From assembly GCA_019114415.1 (NCBI GenBank), contig DXFO01000039.1:27149-91148 (forward strand): 64,000 nt of DNA. The letters run 5' to 3'. Made by a program: the position numbers and the translations under genes. Below, piece by piece: positions 26,070 through 34,482 of the stretch. Under the pieces are notes generated by a model. It did not search any database. It was not told the DNA's origin and saw only the letters and a program-made list of their open reading frames with translations. Every line of letters begins with the position of its first letter. The stretch's first letter is position 1. This DNA is from Candidatus Gemmiger faecavium. GTDB taxonomy: Bacteria; Bacillota; Clostridia; Oscillospirales; Ruminococcaceae.

Positions 26070-27386
26070 ATGAATATCGTGTTGCTTTCCGGCGGATCGG
26101 GCAAACGGCTGTGGCCGCTTTCCAACGATATCCGCTCCAAGCAGTTCATCAAAATTTTCAAGACCGCTGACGGCGGCTATGAGTCCATGGTGCAGCGGGT
26201 CTACCGCCAGATCAAAACGGTGGATGCCGACGCCACGGTGACCATTGCCACCAGCAAGACCCAGGTCTCCGCAATCCACAACCAGCTGGGCGAAGAGGTG
26301 GGCATCTCGGTGGAACCCTGCCGCCGGGATACCTTCCCCGCCATTGCGCTGGCCACCGCTTACCTCACCGACGTCCAGGGCATTTCCCCCGAGGAGAGCG
26401 TGGTCGTCTGCCCGGTGGACCCCTATGTGGACGACGACTATTTCCAGGCGCTGAAGGACCTGGCCGCTCTTGCCGACAAAGGCGAGGCCAACCTGGTCCT
26501 GATGGGCATTGAACCCACCTATCCCAGCGAAAAATACGGCTATATCATCCCCGCGGATGCCGGTCAGGTCAGCGCTGTCTCTACCTTCAAGGAGAAGCCC
26601 GACGCTGCCACTGCTCAGAAATACATCGAGCAGGGGGCACTGTGGAACGGCGGCGTGTTTGCCTACAAGCTCAAGTATGTGCTCAACAAGGCCCACGAAC
26701 TCATCGACTTCACCGATTATCAGGATCTGTTCCAGAAGTATGATACCCTGACCAAGATCAGCTTTGACTATGCTGTCGTGGAAAAGGAGCCGAAGATCCA
26801 GGTCATGCGTTTTGCGGGACAGTGGAAGGATCTGGGCACCTGGAATACCCTCACAGAGGCCATGGGCGAGAATGTGGTGGGCGACGGCATCCTGAACGAT
26901 ACCTGCAATAACGTCCACATCGTCAACGAACTGGACGTTCCCGTGCTGGCCATGGGCCTGAGCGACGTGGTCATCTCGGCCAGCCCGGAGGGCATCCTGG
27001 TCTCGGACAAGGAGCAGTCCAGCTATATCAAGCCCTACGTGGACAAGATCGATCAGCAGATCATGTTCGCGGAAAAATCCTGGGGCAGCTTCCGGGTGCT
27101 GGACGTGGAGGAGGAAAGCCTGACCATCAAGGTCACGCTGAACGCCGGCCACGGCATGAACTACCACAGCCACAAAAACCGCAACGAGGTGTGGGTGGTG
27201 ATTTCCGGCACCGGCCGCACCGTTGTGGACGGTATGGAGCAGAAAGTCCATGCGGGCGATGTCATCACCATGCAGGCCGGATGCCGCCACACTGTCTTTG
27301 CCGACGAGGAGCTGCAGCTGATTGAAGTACAGCTGGGCAGGGAGATCAGCGTCCATGACAAACAAAAATATGCTCTCGAGATCTGA
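26070..27386 (+). CDS. manC: Mannose-1-phosphate guanylyltransferase with C-terminal cupin
   Basis: Makes GDP-mannose from mannose 1-phosphate and GTP. The 438-residue product begins with the nucleotidyltransferase motif L-S-G-G-S-G-K-R-L-W-P-L-S, has G-I-E-P-T-Y-P-S-E-K-Y-G-Y-I and F-x-E-K-P, and ends in a cupin (N-Y-H-S-H-K-N-R-N-E-V-W-V-V) of the type found in the type II phosphomannose isomerase domain of ManC/AlgA. It is a little shorter than typical bifunctional forms, and a separate isomerase gene follows, so the cupin may be regulatory or redundant. Its 3' end overlaps manA by about 30 bases. Confidence 0.95.
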   Translation: MNIVLLSGGSGKRLWPLSNDIRSKQFIKIFKTADGGYESMVQRVYRQIKTVDADATVTIATSKTQVSAIHNQLGEEVGISVEPCRRDTFPAIALATAYLTDVQGISPEESVVVCPVDPYVDDDYFQALKDLAALADKGEANLVLMGIEPTYPSEKYGYIIPADAGQVSAVSTFKEKPDAATAQKYIEQGALWNGGVFAYKLKYVLNKAHELIDFTDYQDLFQKYDTLTKISFDYAVVEKEPKIQVMRFAGQWKDLGTWNTLTEAMGENVVGDGILNDTCNNVHIVNELDVPVLAMGLSDVVISASPEGILVSDKEQSSYIKPYVDKIDQQIMFAEKSWGSFRVLDVEEESLTIKVTLNAGHGMNYHSHKNRNEVWVVISGTGRTVVDGMEQKVHAGDVITMQAGCRHTVFADEELQLIEVQLGREISVHDKQKYALEI

Positions 27387-28371
27387 TTGCCCGGGGCCGC
27401 TGTTTCTGCGGCCGGCGGGTAAGGACTACCTTTGGGGCGGCACCCGCCTCAACGATGACTTTTCCAAAGGCATCGATCTGGACCCTCTGGCCGAGACCTG
27501 GGAGTGTTCTACCCATCCCGACGGTCCCAGCACGGTGGAAGGCGGACCCTTTGACGGCAAAACTTTGGCGCAAGTGCTGGAAGCCCATCCCGAATATCTG
27601 GGGACGCATCCGGTCATCCGGGACGGACTGCCCATCCTGGTCAAGTTCATTGACGCCAAGCAGGATCTGTCGGTCCAGGTCCATCCCGACGACGACTATG
27701 CCCGCCTGCATGAAAACGGCCAGCTGGGCAAGACCGAAATGTGGTATGTGCTGGACGCAGCCAAGGATGCCTGCCTGATTTTTGGCCTGAACCGCGACAT
27801 GACCGCCGAGGAGCTGCGGGACCGCATTGCCTCCGGCACGCTGGAAGGCTGTCTGCAAAGGGTGCCGATCCATAAAAACGATGTGTTCTATGTCTCGGCA
27901 GGCACCATCCATGCCATCGGGGCGGGTGCGCTGATTGCCGAGATCCAGGAAAGCTCCAACCTGACTTACCGGATGTATGACTATGACAGGGTGGGCAAGG
28001 ACGGCAAAAAGCGCCCTCTCCATGTGGAAAAGGCGCTGGCCGTGGCGGACTGCAAAGCCCGCGGTATCCCGCCCCAGCCCATCCGCGTGCTGAAATACAC
28101 CCGGGGCTGTGCCCGGGAATTGCTGGGCCGCTGCAAATACTTTGAGGTCTACCGGATGCTGCTCAACACCGAGCGTTGCCGGGAAATGGTGGAATACCAT
28201 GCCGGGGAGGAAAGCTTCCGGGTCCTGCTGTGCGTGGACGGCTGCGGCTCGGTGCAGCAGCCGGACGGTTCGGTGCGCAATTTTTTCAAGGGAGACTGCA
28301 TTTTCTTCCCGGCGGAAAGCTGCTCGGTGTATCTGCATGGTCAGGCGCAGCTGCTGGACATCCGGGGCTGA
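27355..28371 (+). CDS. manA: Class I mannose-6-phosphate isomerase
   Basis: Interconverts fructose 6-phosphate and mannose 6-phosphate, feeding the GDP-mannose/GDP-fucose route. The 338-residue product has the Zn-site elements Q-V-H-P-D-D, K-T-E-M-W-Y-V and G-T-I-H-A-I-G, and an R-x-Y-D-Y region. The start at 27355 overlaps manC; an ATG at 27370 is also possible. The cluster lacks a phosphomannomutase and any fucosyltransferase, so those must be encoded elsewhere. Confidence 0.93.
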   Translation: MTNKNMLSRSDCPGPLFLRPAGKDYLWGGTRLNDDFSKGIDLDPLAETWECSTHPDGPSTVEGGPFDGKTLAQVLEAHPEYLGTHPVIRDGLPILVKFIDAKQDLSVQVHPDDDYARLHENGQLGKTEMWYVLDAAKDACLIFGLNRDMTAEELRDRIASGTLEGCLQRVPIHKNDVFYVSAGTIHAIGAGALIAEIQESSNLTYRMYDYDRVGKDGKKRPLHVEKALAVADCKARGIPPQPIRVLKYTRGCARELLGRCKYFEVYRMLLNTERCREMVEYHAGEESFRVLLCVDGCGSVQQPDGSVRNFFKGDCIFFPAESCSVYLHGQAQLLDIRG

Positions 28372-28395
28372 CAACGGGGCGAAAGAGGGGACATC

Positions 28396-29283
28396 ATGGC
28401 GGCGATGGAGCGTGATACGCTGTTTACCGATGCGGGCAGTGTCCGGTCGGAGCGCGTGCTGTATACCCCCTCGCCCTTTGCCCGGGCCAACCTGGTGCAT
28501 TTGCAGGAGACCGGCCGCCTGACGGCCACGGCGGAACATACCAGTCGACGGGAAAAGCTGCAATCCTTTCTCTGCTTTGTGGTCCGCGGCGGGTCGGGGC
28601 GTCTGGACTATGACAACCAGACCTGGCCGCTGCATACCGGGGACGTGGTCTTTCTGGACTGCCGCCGCCCCTATGCCCACAGCACAGGCGGCGCGGCGGG
28701 GGAGCTGTGGACCCTTCAATGGTGCCACTTTTACGGCCCCTGCGTGGCGGCGATCTATCAGAAATACTGTGAGCGCGGGGGACGGCCGGTCTTTCATCCT
28801 GCCGACCCGGAACGCTTTGCGGGACTTTTGTCGGAGATCTATGATCTGGCCGGCGCCGACGACTACATCCGGGATATGTGGCTCAATGAAAAGCTCAACA
28901 CGCTGCTGGCCTGCCTGATGGCGGAATCCTGGCAGCCCTCTCCACGGCAGGATCAGCGCCGCCCGGCCCGGCGGGACATTGCCCCGGTACGGGCCTATGT
29001 GGAGGAGCACTGTGCGGAAAAGCTGACGCTGGAATCGGTGGCAGAGCATTTCTTTTTGAACAAGCACTATCTGGCACGGCTGTTCAAGGAACAGTACGGC
29101 GTTTCGGTCAACGGGTATCTGACCCAGGTGCGCATCACCCGGGCCAAGCAGATGCTGCGCTTTACCGACAAGCCCATTGCCCTGATCGGAGCGGAGTGCG
29201 GCCTGGACGACGCCAACTATTTTTCCCGCATCTTCAAAAAGGTGGAGGGCGTTACCCCAAAACAGTACCGCGATCTGTGGTGA
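28396..29283 (+). CDS. AraC-family transcription regulator
   Basis: A 295-residue regulator with an N-terminal cupin-type sensing domain (G-D-V-V-F-L-D-C-R-R-P-Y-A-H-S) and a C-terminal double helix-turn-helix (L-E-S-V-A-E-H-F-F-L-N-K-H-Y-L-A-R-L-F-K, then I-A-L-I-G-A-E-C-G-L-D-D-A-N-Y-F-S-R-I-F-K-K). It lies 24 bases after manA on the same strand behind GAGGGGAC and before a terminator, so it is co-transcribed with the fucose-nucleotide genes. Its ligand is probably a sugar; this is inferred from the family only. Confidence 0.92.
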   Translation: MAAMERDTLFTDAGSVRSERVLYTPSPFARANLVHLQETGRLTATAEHTSRREKLQSFLCFVVRGGSGRLDYDNQTWPLHTGDVVFLDCRRPYAHSTGGAAGELWTLQWCHFYGPCVAAIYQKYCERGGRPVFHPADPERFAGLLSEIYDLAGADDYIRDMWLNEKLNTLLACLMAESWQPSPRQDQRRPARRDIAPVRAYVEEHCAEKLTLESVAEHFFLNKHYLARLFKEQYGVSVNGYLTQVRITRAKQMLRFTDKPIALIGAECGLDDANYFSRIFKKVEGVTPKQYRDLW

Positions 29284-29308
29284 AACCACGCTGCAAAAAG
29301 CATAAGGG

Positions 29309-29352
29309 ACCGGAGCATGGTCGCAGCAAAAGCGGCTGTGCTCCGGTCCTGT
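29309..29352 (+). terminator. Terminator of the gmd-manA-araC unit
   Basis: GGACCGGAGCA / TGCTCCGGTCC with an inner GCAGC..GCTG helix, followed by TGTTTTG. Confidence 0.85.
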
Positions 29353-29744
29353 TTTGTTATCATTCTGCGACGGCTATGTCATCTCTTTTGACCTCTTTTT
29401 GCAGAAAGATGTCGTTCTTTTTATGCGCAGGAAACGGCGAAGCCATGGGGAACGGAATTTCGCATCGGACGAAAACCGGAATACGGCTTGTGACAGGACG
29501 TGCCCCGGCAAGAATGATTTTGTGACAACACACGGTATTTGTCTTTACATTTATATCCCGAATTGATATAATAAAATAAAAATAGGAAGCGGATTCTCTG
29601 CCTTGGAAAATGCCCGGACAGAGTGTATTCTGACATAAAAGCACGATAAATCGAATATATCTGTGGAAGCCTGGGAATGTTCGCCCGAAAACGGACATGC
29701 CGCCTCCATTTGTATTCGAATCGAGCCTTGAGGAGAGTGATTTT
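29353..29744. other. Gene-free region upstream of the GntR gene
   Basis: About 390 bases without a convincing gene. It holds the GntR promoter (29544-29572) and a long A+T-rich leader of about 165 bases before the start codon; nothing else recognised. Confidence 0.5.
29544..29572 (+). promoter_or_regulatory. Promoter of the GntR-family gene
   Basis: TTTACA (29544-29549), 17-base spacer, TATAAT (29567-29572). Confidence 0.75.
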
Positions 29745-30458
29745 ATGAAATATAAAACGCCGCAATATAAACGCATTGAGCGGGATATCAGTGAAAAAAT
29801 CTCCTCCGGATATTACAGCGTGGGCAACTCCTTGCCTACGGAGCAGGAACTGGGCAAACAGTATGGCGTTTCCCGCGTTACGGTGCGCAAGGCGCTGGAT
29901 AACTTGGTAGCCAAGGACCTGCTGATCCGCACGCCGGGTGTGGGCACTTTTGTCAAGCAGACGCCGACCTATCCCACCAAGAAGGTGGATTTGTGCGGCT
30001 TTACCGCCGAGATGGACGCCATGGGCCTGAAAGCCACCACCGAACTGGAAATGTTCGAGGTCATCCGGGCCACGGAAAATATTGCCCATCTGCTGGAGAT
30101 CTCGGAAGGGGACCTGATCTACCATTTCCGGCGCAGACGTTCGGTGAACGGCCGGGTGCTCATGCTGGAAAACACCTTTATGTCGGTGGACAAATATCCT
30201 GATATTTCCATCAAGGTTTTGACCGGTTCCAAGTACCAGTACTTTGAGAATGTCCTGGGGAAAAAGCCCGCCAGCAACGAGCACCAGGTCTTTCCCATCC
30301 TTGCCACGGAGGAAGTGGCGGAGATTTTCGGCATCGACGTCAATACGCCCATCATCCGTATTGCCAACACCACCCGCTTTGCGGACGGGCAGATCATGGA
30401 CTATACCGAGAACACCCTCAACTCGCCCTACTACCAGCTCAATTACCTGAAACATTGA
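29745..30458 (+). CDS. GntR/HutC-family transcription regulator
   Basis: A 237-residue regulator with an N-terminal winged helix (L-P-T-E-Q-E-L-G-K-Q-Y-G-V-S-R-V-T-V-R-K-A-L) and a C-terminal UTRA ligand domain (about 85-230; H-F-R-R-R-R-S-V-N-G, and D-Y-T-E-N-T near the end). Proteins of this class usually sense a sugar phosphate. The ATG at 29745 behind GAGGAGA is chosen over the upstream ATG. It is convergent with the PTS-sulfatase operon and may regulate it, together with the RpiR gene at the far end. Confidence 0.92.
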   Translation: MKYKTPQYKRIERDISEKISSGYYSVGNSLPTEQELGKQYGVSRVTVRKALDNLVAKDLLIRTPGVGTFVKQTPTYPTKKVDLCGFTAEMDAMGLKATTELEMFEVIRATENIAHLLEISEGDLIYHFRRRRSVNGRVLMLENTFMSVDKYPDISIKVLTGSKYQYFENVLGKKPASNEHQVFPILATEEVAEIFGIDVNTPIIRIANTTRFADGQIMDYTENTLNSPYYQLNYLKH

Positions 30459-30466
30459 CAGAACCT

Positions 30467-30515
30467 AAAAAGCCTGGCCGGCTCTCCGCAAACGGGAGAA
30501 CCGGCCAGGCTTTTT
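30467..30515. terminator. Bidirectional terminator between gntR and the PTS-sulfatase operon
   Basis: Hairpin AAAAAGCCTGGCCGG (30467-30481) / CCGGCCAGGCTTTTT (30501-30515) with an inner TCTCC/GGAGA extension. Confidence 0.92.
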
Positions 30516-30529
30516 ATAAGGGGGAGAAG

Positions 30530-32056
30530 TTATTCGCAGTAGATGGGGCTGCTCCAGGCAATGTCACCGTTTTTCTGCCAGACGCGCAGACGGTAATTGC
30601 TGCCGGGAACCAGATCCAGCGTCTCATTGATGCTGACGAGATAAGCACTCTCGGGAGCGGCGCGGCGGACCCGGAACTTGAAGGCACTGTGCCAGATCAG
30701 GTCGTCGCGGTAGTGGTGTGCGTCGGGATACCGGTCGTACACCATTTTCTCGGCTTCCTCGTATTCGGAGTAGACCCGGGTGCCCTGCAGAAGGTCGCGG
30801 ACAACCAGCGGGTAGCTCTTGCCGTTGACCGTCAGGTCCAGCACGTCGTCCAGGCTGCCTTCTACCTCGAAGATGAAGCCTTCCTGGCGGGTGGGGCTGC
30901 TGCCCATCCACTTGCCGGTCTCGGAGGTCTGGCGGGTGATCAGGTTGAAGTCGCAGCCCTTGTCGTCCTGATGGTCGATCCGCTGGCCGAAGCTGTTCCA
31001 GAGTTTTTCCACCGACAGGAGAGTACCCGGAACACGGAGGCTGCCCTCCCAGGTCTTGGTCTCGTTGCCGGGGAAGGCCTTGAGGTCGGGACCCCAGCCG
31101 AACTCCACCTCAAACTTGAAGCGGAACTTTTCGGGCAGGGGCGCGCGCTCCCAGCTGCCGGAATGGACGTAGGTCTTTTCGGGGATGCTGTCCCGCAGCA
31201 GCTCGATGCGGTCCACGGCGTTGGTGCCGGTGATGGTGATAGCCAGAGGCTGCGGGCCTGCGGGAACGGTCTCACCCATGACTTTGCCGCCGATGGAGAA
31301 GTCCACTCCGATGCGGCTGCGGCTGACGCCGTAGGTGCGGCCGTTGCGCAGGGCGGCCCAGATGGCCTCTTTGGTGTTGTTCTCTGCCAGAGCGCACATC
31401 ATGCCGTGGTCGGCCTCGCCGGGAACGGCGTGGTTGTCGCCCGAGGCAATAACGCTGACGTGATGGCCCTGGGCCAGGCCGGACTCATAGCTGGTGCCGC
31501 TGATACGGGGGCCCATGTGGACGTGGCGCACCATGGGGATGGGACCGTCGTCGTTTTCGCTGGAACCGTGGCTGGAGTAGATCTCGGCAATGGGGGAGAA
31601 CTTCTCGTCGTGGGTGCTCCAGTTTTTGCCGCGGCTGTTCGGTTTGTATGCCAGATGGTGCGGCACGGCGATGGCCTCATGCCCGGCCAGCTGGTCGCGG
31701 AGCTCCAGATATTTCCGGGGCTGCAGGATAGCCTCGTCGTTGTTGAGGTAAAAGACGTTGTGGTCGCCGTCCGAACCGTCGCCCTGCCACTCGTACCCCA
31801 TGAAGAAGGGCCAGCCTTCCTGTTCGGCCTGTGCAGCCAGGGCACGGACGGTCTCCCAGTCGGCGCAGTAGTCCTCCTGAGGGACCAGGTCCTCCAGCGC
31901 CGCGCCGGAGGGCGTTTTGCGGAGGGCGAAGGGATAATAGGCAATGGGCCAGAAATCCATCACTGCCTTGGCGTGTTCATACCACTGGGGCAGCTGCTTC
32001 ATCTGATGATGATGGATGTTGCTGTGCATATCGGCCCAAAACTGTTGATATCGCAT
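30530..32056 (-). CDS. PHP-fold metal-dependent hydrolase (DUF3604-like)
   Basis: A 508-residue protein without signal peptide. The first half has PHP-type metal motifs: W-A-D-M-H-S-N-I-H-H at the start, an E in M-G-Y-E-W-Q-G, P-H-H, S-S-H-G-S-S-E and A-S-G-D-N-H. The second half is beta-rich and may be a substrate-binding or sandwich domain. DUF3604-type proteins occur next to sulfatases but their reaction is not established. As last gene of a PTS/sulfatase operon, it could hydrolyse a phospho- or sulfo-sugar intermediate; that is inference. Confidence 0.75.
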   Translation of the reverse strand: MRYQQFWADMHSNIHHHQMKQLPQWYEHAKAVMDFWPIAYYPFALRKTPSGAALEDLVPQEDYCADWETVRALAAQAEQEGWPFFMGYEWQGDGSDGDHNVFYLNNDEAILQPRKYLELRDQLAGHEAIAVPHHLAYKPNSRGKNWSTHDEKFSPIAEIYSSHGSSENDDGPIPMVRHVHMGPRISGTSYESGLAQGHHVSVIASGDNHAVPGEADHGMMCALAENNTKEAIWAALRNGRTYGVSRSRIGVDFSIGGKVMGETVPAGPQPLAITITGTNAVDRIELLRDSIPEKTYVHSGSWERAPLPEKFRFKFEVEFGWGPDLKAFPGNETKTWEGSLRVPGTLLSVEKLWNSFGQRIDHQDDKGCDFNLITRQTSETGKWMGSSPTRQEGFIFEVEGSLDDVLDLTVNGKSYPLVVRDLLQGTRVYSEYEEAEKMVYDRYPDAHHYRDDLIWHSAFKFRVRRAAPESAYLVSINETLDLVPGSNYRLRVWQKNGDIAWSSPIYCE

Positions 32057-32131
32057 AGTTGCTCCGTTCCGCCGCCGTCGCCCGGCGGCATCTTTTTGTG
32101 GGGGAAAGTTTCAATGCTTCCGCAGACAGGG

Positions 32132-32569
32132 TCAATCCTCATCGACCTCGTCGTCATCATCGCCGGGCTCCGGCGGGACAAAGAGGAAGGACTGCTCCCG
32201 GATGAATTCCACCGCCTCGTTGGCCAGATCCTTGGCCGTGTCGGCATCGGTGTGGCTCAACGCAGCCGTCATCAGGATGGGAACGTTGGTGCCGCTGATG
32301 ACTTCGCTGTCGGGGTAGCGCTCCATCTTCAGGCGGATGGAAACATTGAACGGGGTGCCGCCGGGGATGTCGGTAAAGACGACCACACCGTCGCACTCTT
32401 TCGCCAGGCGCTGCCATACGGCGTCGATTTTTTCGGTCAGCTGCTCCACCGAGTCGGAGGGTTCAAATTCCACAGCTTCGCAGTATTCCTGCTCGCCCAC
32501 CAGCAGCTTCAGGGCGTCCAGAGCACCGGGGGCGAATTTGCCGTGTCCGGTAACGATCATTCCAATCAT
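32132..32569 (-). CDS. PTS mannose-family EIIA component
   Basis: Accepts phosphate from HPr on His9 (T-G-H-G-K-F-A-P-G) and passes it to EIIB. The 145-residue product shows the family's D-I-P-G-G-T-P-F-N motif and ends in an acidic Asp/Glu tail. It follows EIIB by 42 bases and precedes the PHP-fold hydrolase. EIIA and EIIB are separate proteins here, as in agaF/agaV-type systems for amino sugars rather than fused ManX. Confidence 0.94.
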   Translation of the reverse strand: MIGMIVTGHGKFAPGALDALKLLVGEQEYCEAVEFEPSDSVEQLTEKIDAVWQRLAKECDGVVVFTDIPGGTPFNVSIRLKMERYPDSEVISGTNVPILMTAALSHTDADTAKDLANEAVEFIREQSFLFVPPEPGDDDDEVDED

Positions 32570-32611
32570 GTCAGTCTCCTCTTCCGTCCACGCGGGACCG
32601 TTTTGTTGAAA

Positions 32612-33085
32612 TTACAGCAGGGCGATCAGGTCGGCAGCGGGATCGTTGGGAACCAGCTGGGCAGTGATCTTGGCGCCCTGGTCGGCCAGGTAGCGGAAAT
32701 CCGCCACGTCCTGCTCGTTGACGTTGACGGTCTTGCGCAGGTTGCGGCACTCGCCGCGGACGCTCATGTTGCCAACGGTGATGGCGTCAAAGTGGACGCC
32801 GGCCTCGGCCATGATCCGCAGGGAAGCGGGAGACTTGGTGACGATGAAGACGCGGTCGCCCTCGTACTTGCGGGCGATCAGGTTTTCCGCTGCCTTTTTG
32901 GGGGAGAGGATGGACAGCTTGACGTTGCCGGGACGGGCCATCTTCAAAGCTGCTTTCTGGATCTCATCCTTGACCGCGGCGGCGTCCACCACCATGATGC
33001 GGGTGGGTTTCAGCTGCTGGGTCCAAACGGTGGCCACCTGGCCGTGGATCAGCCTTTCATCAATACGAACGTTTACGATTTCCAT
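32612..33085 (-). CDS. PTS mannose-family EIIB component
   Basis: A 157-residue sorbose-type EIIB with the active-site His14 in R-I-D-E-R-L-I-H-G-Q-V-A and the V-V-D-A-A-A motif. The start at 33085 behind CAGGAGAGTG is chosen; the longer frame upstream runs into the sulfatase gene. It transfers phosphate to the incoming sugar together with EIIC/EIID encoded 3 kb upstream in the same operon, with two sulfatase genes in between. Confidence 0.94.
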   Translation of the reverse strand: MEIVNVRIDERLIHGQVATVWTQQLKPTRIMVVDAAAVKDEIQKAALKMARPGNVKLSILSPKKAAENLIARKYEGDRVFIVTKSPASLRIMAEAGVHFDAITVGNMSVRGECRNLRKTVNVNEQDVADFRYLADQGAKITAQLVPNDPAADLIALL

Positions 33086-33114
33086 ATCTGTCACTCTCCT
33101 GTATTGTGTATGTG

Positions 33115-34482
33115 TTAAGATTTTTTGCGTCCAAGACTTACGTAATCGTCGGGGTTTTTGCTGCTGGCCTGCATGCATTCCTTGCGGTTGACCTTCCACT
33201 CGGGGCGGACCTCAATGGGGCCGGCAAGCAGCGGGTCGTTGGTTCGCTCCATATGCTCCTGCAGCTTCCGGCGCAGGGTGTCGGCGATCTCACGGCAGGC
33301 GGGATCGTCGATGAGGTTGTTCCGCTCGCCGGTGTCGTAGACCATGTCGTACAGGGCCTCGGCGGCTTTGGGGCGTTCCCGCAGTCCCTTGGTCAGATAG
33401 TAGTCCTTGGTCAGGGACTCGTCGCAGTTGGAGCAGTTGGTCTTGAGCCAGTCGGTGTCAAAGTAGCGGATGTACTTGTAGCGGTTGGTGCGGACGCAGC
33501 GGGCAGGCTCGTAGCTGGTGTGGAAGGTGACCTCGGAGTAGATCTCGTCCCGGATGGTGCGGGAGGAATCTTCCAGCATGGGGGCGAAAGAAGTGCCTTC
33601 CAGCCAGTCGGGCGTATCGATGCCCAGCAGCTCACAGACGGTGGGATAGACGTCCACGTGGCTGATCATGCCGTTGACGGCCTTGCCGTTGGAGGCGGCG
33701 CCGGGTTTGCGCAGGATCATGGCCACGCCGATGCCGGAATCAAACAGCGAGCATTTGCAGTAGGGAGCACTCAGGCCGTGGTCGGTGGTCAGCATGATGA
33801 CGGTATCGTCGTAGATGCCCTTTTCCTTGAGGGCGTTGATGACCACGCCGAAGCAGTCGTCTGCCCACTTAACGCTGGTGGCAAACTGTGCCATGTCCAG
33901 GCGGACTTCCGGGGTGTTGGGCAGGGGGACCGGGGGCTGCATGAAGTTCTGGTTCACCGACTCGTCCACCCAGTCGGGGAAACGGCGGTGGGTGGCAAAC
34001 ATGCCGTAGGACAGGAAGAAGGGCTTGCTGCCGTCATACTGACGGATCCAGTCGGCGGCGGAGCGGGCGTTTTCCATATCCCACTTGACCAGCTCCTCCT
34101 GACGGTATCCCTCGTCGGAATGGGTCAGGTTTTCGCAGTAGCCGATGGGATCGGCGTCCTCCTTGTTCATGTACCAGCCGGCCTCGTGCTGGATGCCGCT
34201 GAGCACGGTGTGATAGCCGTGGCGGTTGAGCCACTGGACCAGATGGCGGGAGTAATCAATGGAGAAGCCCCGCTGTGCCAGGCCCAGCATACCGTTCTGG
34301 TGGGGGTAAACGCCGGTGAGCATGGCCGCGCGGCTGGGGCTGCAGGTGGGGCCTGCGCAGTAGCACTGCTCAAACACCGCGGCATCCCCGGCAAAGTTCT
34401 CGATGTTGGGGGTGGGGACGCGGTAGCCGTAGGGGCTCAGCAGACGCCCCGTGTCATGAGTGTGAATGTACAGAAAATTCAT
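33115..34482 (-). CDS. Cytoplasmic sulfatase (N-sulfoglucosamine-sulfohydrolase-like)
   Basis: A 455-residue sulfatase. The formylglycine motif is C47-S-P-S-R (P-T-C-S-P-S-R-A-A-M-L-T-G), a Cys-type site that needs a maturase (anaerobic radical-SAM type or FGE), not present in the window. The N terminus (F-L-Y-I-H-T-H-D-T-G) has no signal peptide. The stretch P-H-Q-N-G-M-L-G-L-A resembles heparan N-sulfatase-like family members, so a sulfated amino sugar is a possible substrate. Other metal/sulfate residues are visible in L-T-T-D-H-G-L-S. The start overlaps the upstream sulfatase stop by four bases. Confidence 0.88.
   Translation of the reverse strand: MNFLYIHTHDTGRLLSPYGYRVPTPNIENFAGDAAVFEQCYCAGPTCSPSRAAMLTGVYPHQNGMLGLAQRGFSIDYSRHLVQWLNRHGYHTVLSGIQHEAGWYMNKEDADPIGYCENLTHSDEGYRQEELVKWDMENARSAADWIRQYDGSKPFFLSYGMFATHRRFPDWVDESVNQNFMQPPVPLPNTPEVRLDMAQFATSVKWADDCFGVVINALKEKGIYDDTVIMLTTDHGLSAPYCKCSLFDSGIGVAMILRKPGAASNGKAVNGMISHVDVYPTVCELLGIDTPDWLEGTSFAPMLEDSSRTIRDEIYSEVTFHTSYEPARCVRTNRYKYIRYFDTDWLKTNCSNCDESLTKDYYLTKGLRERPKAAEALYDMVYDTGERNNLIDDPACREIADTLRRKLQEHMERTNDPLLAGPIEVRPEWKVNRKECMQASSKNPDDYVSLGRKKS

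Noticed and set aside
23892..27365. Minus-strand ORF of 1157 codons
   Set aside because: Lies antisense to gmd, fcl and manC; composition rich in His/Gln/Gly/Val without any domain; a mirror frame of G+C-rich coding DNA.
30455..33118. Plus-strand ORF of 887 codons
   Set aside because: Antisense shadow of the PHP-fold protein, EIIA and EIIB genes; no ribosome site or motifs.
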